Notes under the pieces: generated by a model
Told to the model about the DNA's origin: nothing
The model's database searches: none
The model's input: only the letters and a program-made list of their open reading frames with translations
From: Lederbergia sp. NSJ-179
GTDB lineage: Bacteria; Bacillota; Bacilli; Bacillales; Bacillaceae_C
Assembly (NCBI RefSeq): GCF_022867885.1
Contig: NZ_JALIFP010000012.1
Span: 56,992 to 120,991 of the forward strand
Reading direction: 5' to 3'
Length of the DNA stretch: 64,000 nucleotides
Shown: one piece after another, positions 63,801 to 64,000 of the stretch
How the letters are laid out: each line of letters begins with the position of its first letter
Numbering within the stretch: position 1 is the stretch's first letter
Made by a program: the position numbers and the translations under genes

Positions 63801-64000
63801 TAACTCATATCCGTCAATCTCTTTCGGGCTTGTCTCATATGGAGAACCTACTTCTCCTTTAAGTGAGTCTGGGTCAGATACCGGATTGCCGTCCTCATCC
63901 ACATATTCAACCGCAACAGTACCTTCAGGTTTCACTGGTTTATAAACATACGTTACGGTTTGCTCTTCTTCCGTGAACTCCCCAGTCGCATTGTCTGGTG
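60816..64000 (-). CDS. MucBP-repeat surface protein with LPNTA sorting signal (3' part)
   Basis: The visible C-terminal part, over 1050 residues, continues beyond the right edge; the true start is not in the window. It consists of at least 14 tandem MucBP-like units of about 69 residues (207-bp DNA period). The pattern is VVVEYVDEDGNP, then GEVGSPYET, DGYEL, DNATG and QTVTYVYKPV. It ends with a wall-sorting signal: LPNTA, a hydrophobic stretch (IYNLIAIGLILVLIGLLF) and a basic tail SYRHSRRNN. LPNTA is the motif linked to class D-type sortases. MucBP repeats bind mucin or glycans, so an adhesion role is inferred. Units differ in linker (KPEG, NPES, KEPDPE), showing repeat duplication. Confidence 0.93.
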   Translation of the reverse strand, partial: PDNATGEFTEEEQTVTYVYKPVKPEGTVAVEYVDEDGNPVSDPDSLKGEVGSPYETSPKEIDGYELVKTPDNATGEFTEEEQTVTYVYKPVKPEGTVAVEYVDEDGNPVSDPDSLKGEVGSPYETKPKDLDGYELVKTPDNATGEFTEEEQTVTYVYKPVNPESSVVVEYVDEDGKPVSDPDSLTGEVGSPYETKPKDLDGYELVKTPDNATGEFTEEEQTVTYVYKPVNPESSVVVEYVDEDGKPVSDPDSLKGEVGSPYETKPKDLDGYELVKTPDNATGEFTEEEQTVTYVYKPVKPEGTVAVEYVDEDGNPLADPDSLKGEVGSPYETSPKEIDGYELVKTPDNATGEFTEEEQTVTYVYKPVNPEGSVVVEYVDENGNPIADSDTLTGEVGSPYETSPKDIDGYELVETPDNANGAFTEDRQTVTYVYVPIENPEPKEGSVVVEYVDEAGNPLVDPEILKGEVGSPYETSPKEINGYELVQSPDNATGAITEDRQTVTYVYAPVKEPDPEKSSVVVEYVDEAGNPLIDPEILKGEVGSPYETSPKEINGYELVQSPDNATGAFTEDRQTVTYVYAPVKEPDPENGSVVVEYVDENGNPIADSDTLTGEVGSPYTTTSKQIDGYELIQKPDNANGAFTKDRQTVTYVYAPVKGPDSGKVVIEYVDEDGNPVADPDSLTGEVGSPYETKPKDLDGYELVKTPDNATGKFTEEEQTVTYVYKPVKPEGSVVVEYVDEDGNPVADPDSLTGEVGSPYETKPKDLDGYELVKTPDNATGKFTEEGQTVTYVYKPVKAEGSVVVEYVDEDGNPVADPDSLTGEVGSPYETKPKDLDGYELVKTPDNATGKFTEEGQTVTYVYKPVKPEGSVVVEYVDEDGNPVADPDSLTGEVGSPYETKPKDLDGYELVKTPDNATGKFTEEGQTVTYVYKPVKPEGSVVVEYVDEDGNPIDDPDTLTGEVGSPYETSPKEIDGYELIQKPKNATGVFTQDGQIVTYVYAPITEEIQGPEDGGDSLGSDKADNGQKLPNTATNIYNLIAIGLILVLIGLLFSYRHSRRNN

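Overview
The window looks like a chromosomal stretch from a low-GC, Gram-positive, spore-former-type Bacillaceae bacterium. The evidence is A/T-rich codon use, strong GGAGG-type ribosome sites, frequent TTG and GTG starts, a complete LiaIHFSR envelope-stress locus, a T-box leader, a BlaR1/BlaI regulatory pair and an LPxTA wall-anchored surface protein. The species cannot be named from this sequence alone. No rRNA, CRISPR array or intact insertion sequence was seen.

Layout. 0-6 kb: a short-chain dehydrogenase fragment, a folded intergenic repeat and a minus-strand sugar operon (PRD regulator, ketose-bisphosphate aldolase, fructose-type EIIABC). 6-12 kb: tRNA-Lys(CTT) and a mec-like module in which BlaI and BlaR1 sit beside a PBP2a/PBP3-type transpeptidase, with BlaI-type operators at both promoters. 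12-17 kb: a fused anthranilate synthase (TrpE-TrpG) behind a tryptophan T-box, an AIM24 protein and a papain-like amidase. 17-25 kb: MMPL exporter with its MarR regulator, ung, RNHCP zinc protein, a YtcJ-like amidohydrolase and a strict 52-bp tandem repeat array. 25-31 kb: decayed AGE-family and SDR genes, pabA and a fused pabB-pabC, an acetyltransferase and ogt. 31-42 kb: an Rpn-type nuclease, an MFS exporter with an apparently leaderless ArsR regulator, a large helical protein of unknown function, a VanRS-like two-component system next to a PmtA-like methyltransferase, a TerC stub and a CPBP protease. 42-47 kb: liaI-liaH-liaF-liaS-liaR with an unusual 156-bp spacer between liaS and liaR. 46-51 kb: GH18 chitinase-like enzyme, an internally deleted DUF1080 gene, a helically phased repeat and topoisomerase III. 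51-64 kb: an accessory zone with two decaying toxin-antitoxin modules, a Nudix-THEP1 NTPase fusion followed by another Nudix gene, a MurA homologue with Asp in place of the catalytic Cys, an L,D-transpeptidase, an acetyltransferase joined to a broken beta-lactamase-like gene, and a MucBP-repeat surface protein that runs off the right edge.

Common threads. Several loci concern the cell wall and its stress: the mec-like PBP module, LiaFSR, the MurA variant, the L,D-transpeptidase and the VanRS-like pair. Chorismate is served by two separate routes: the tryptophan enzyme carries its own fused amidotransferase, and folate has its own pabA-pabBC operon. The window also holds about a dozen degraded genes (SDR twice, AGE, class II aldolase-like, AtpZ-like, TerC, DUF1080, Doc module, zeta module, beta-lactamase-like, coiled-coil repeat), which suggests ongoing gene loss between stable operons. 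The strongest candidates for something little described are the Nudix-THEP1 fusion pair, the native mec-like module and the Asp-type MurA.
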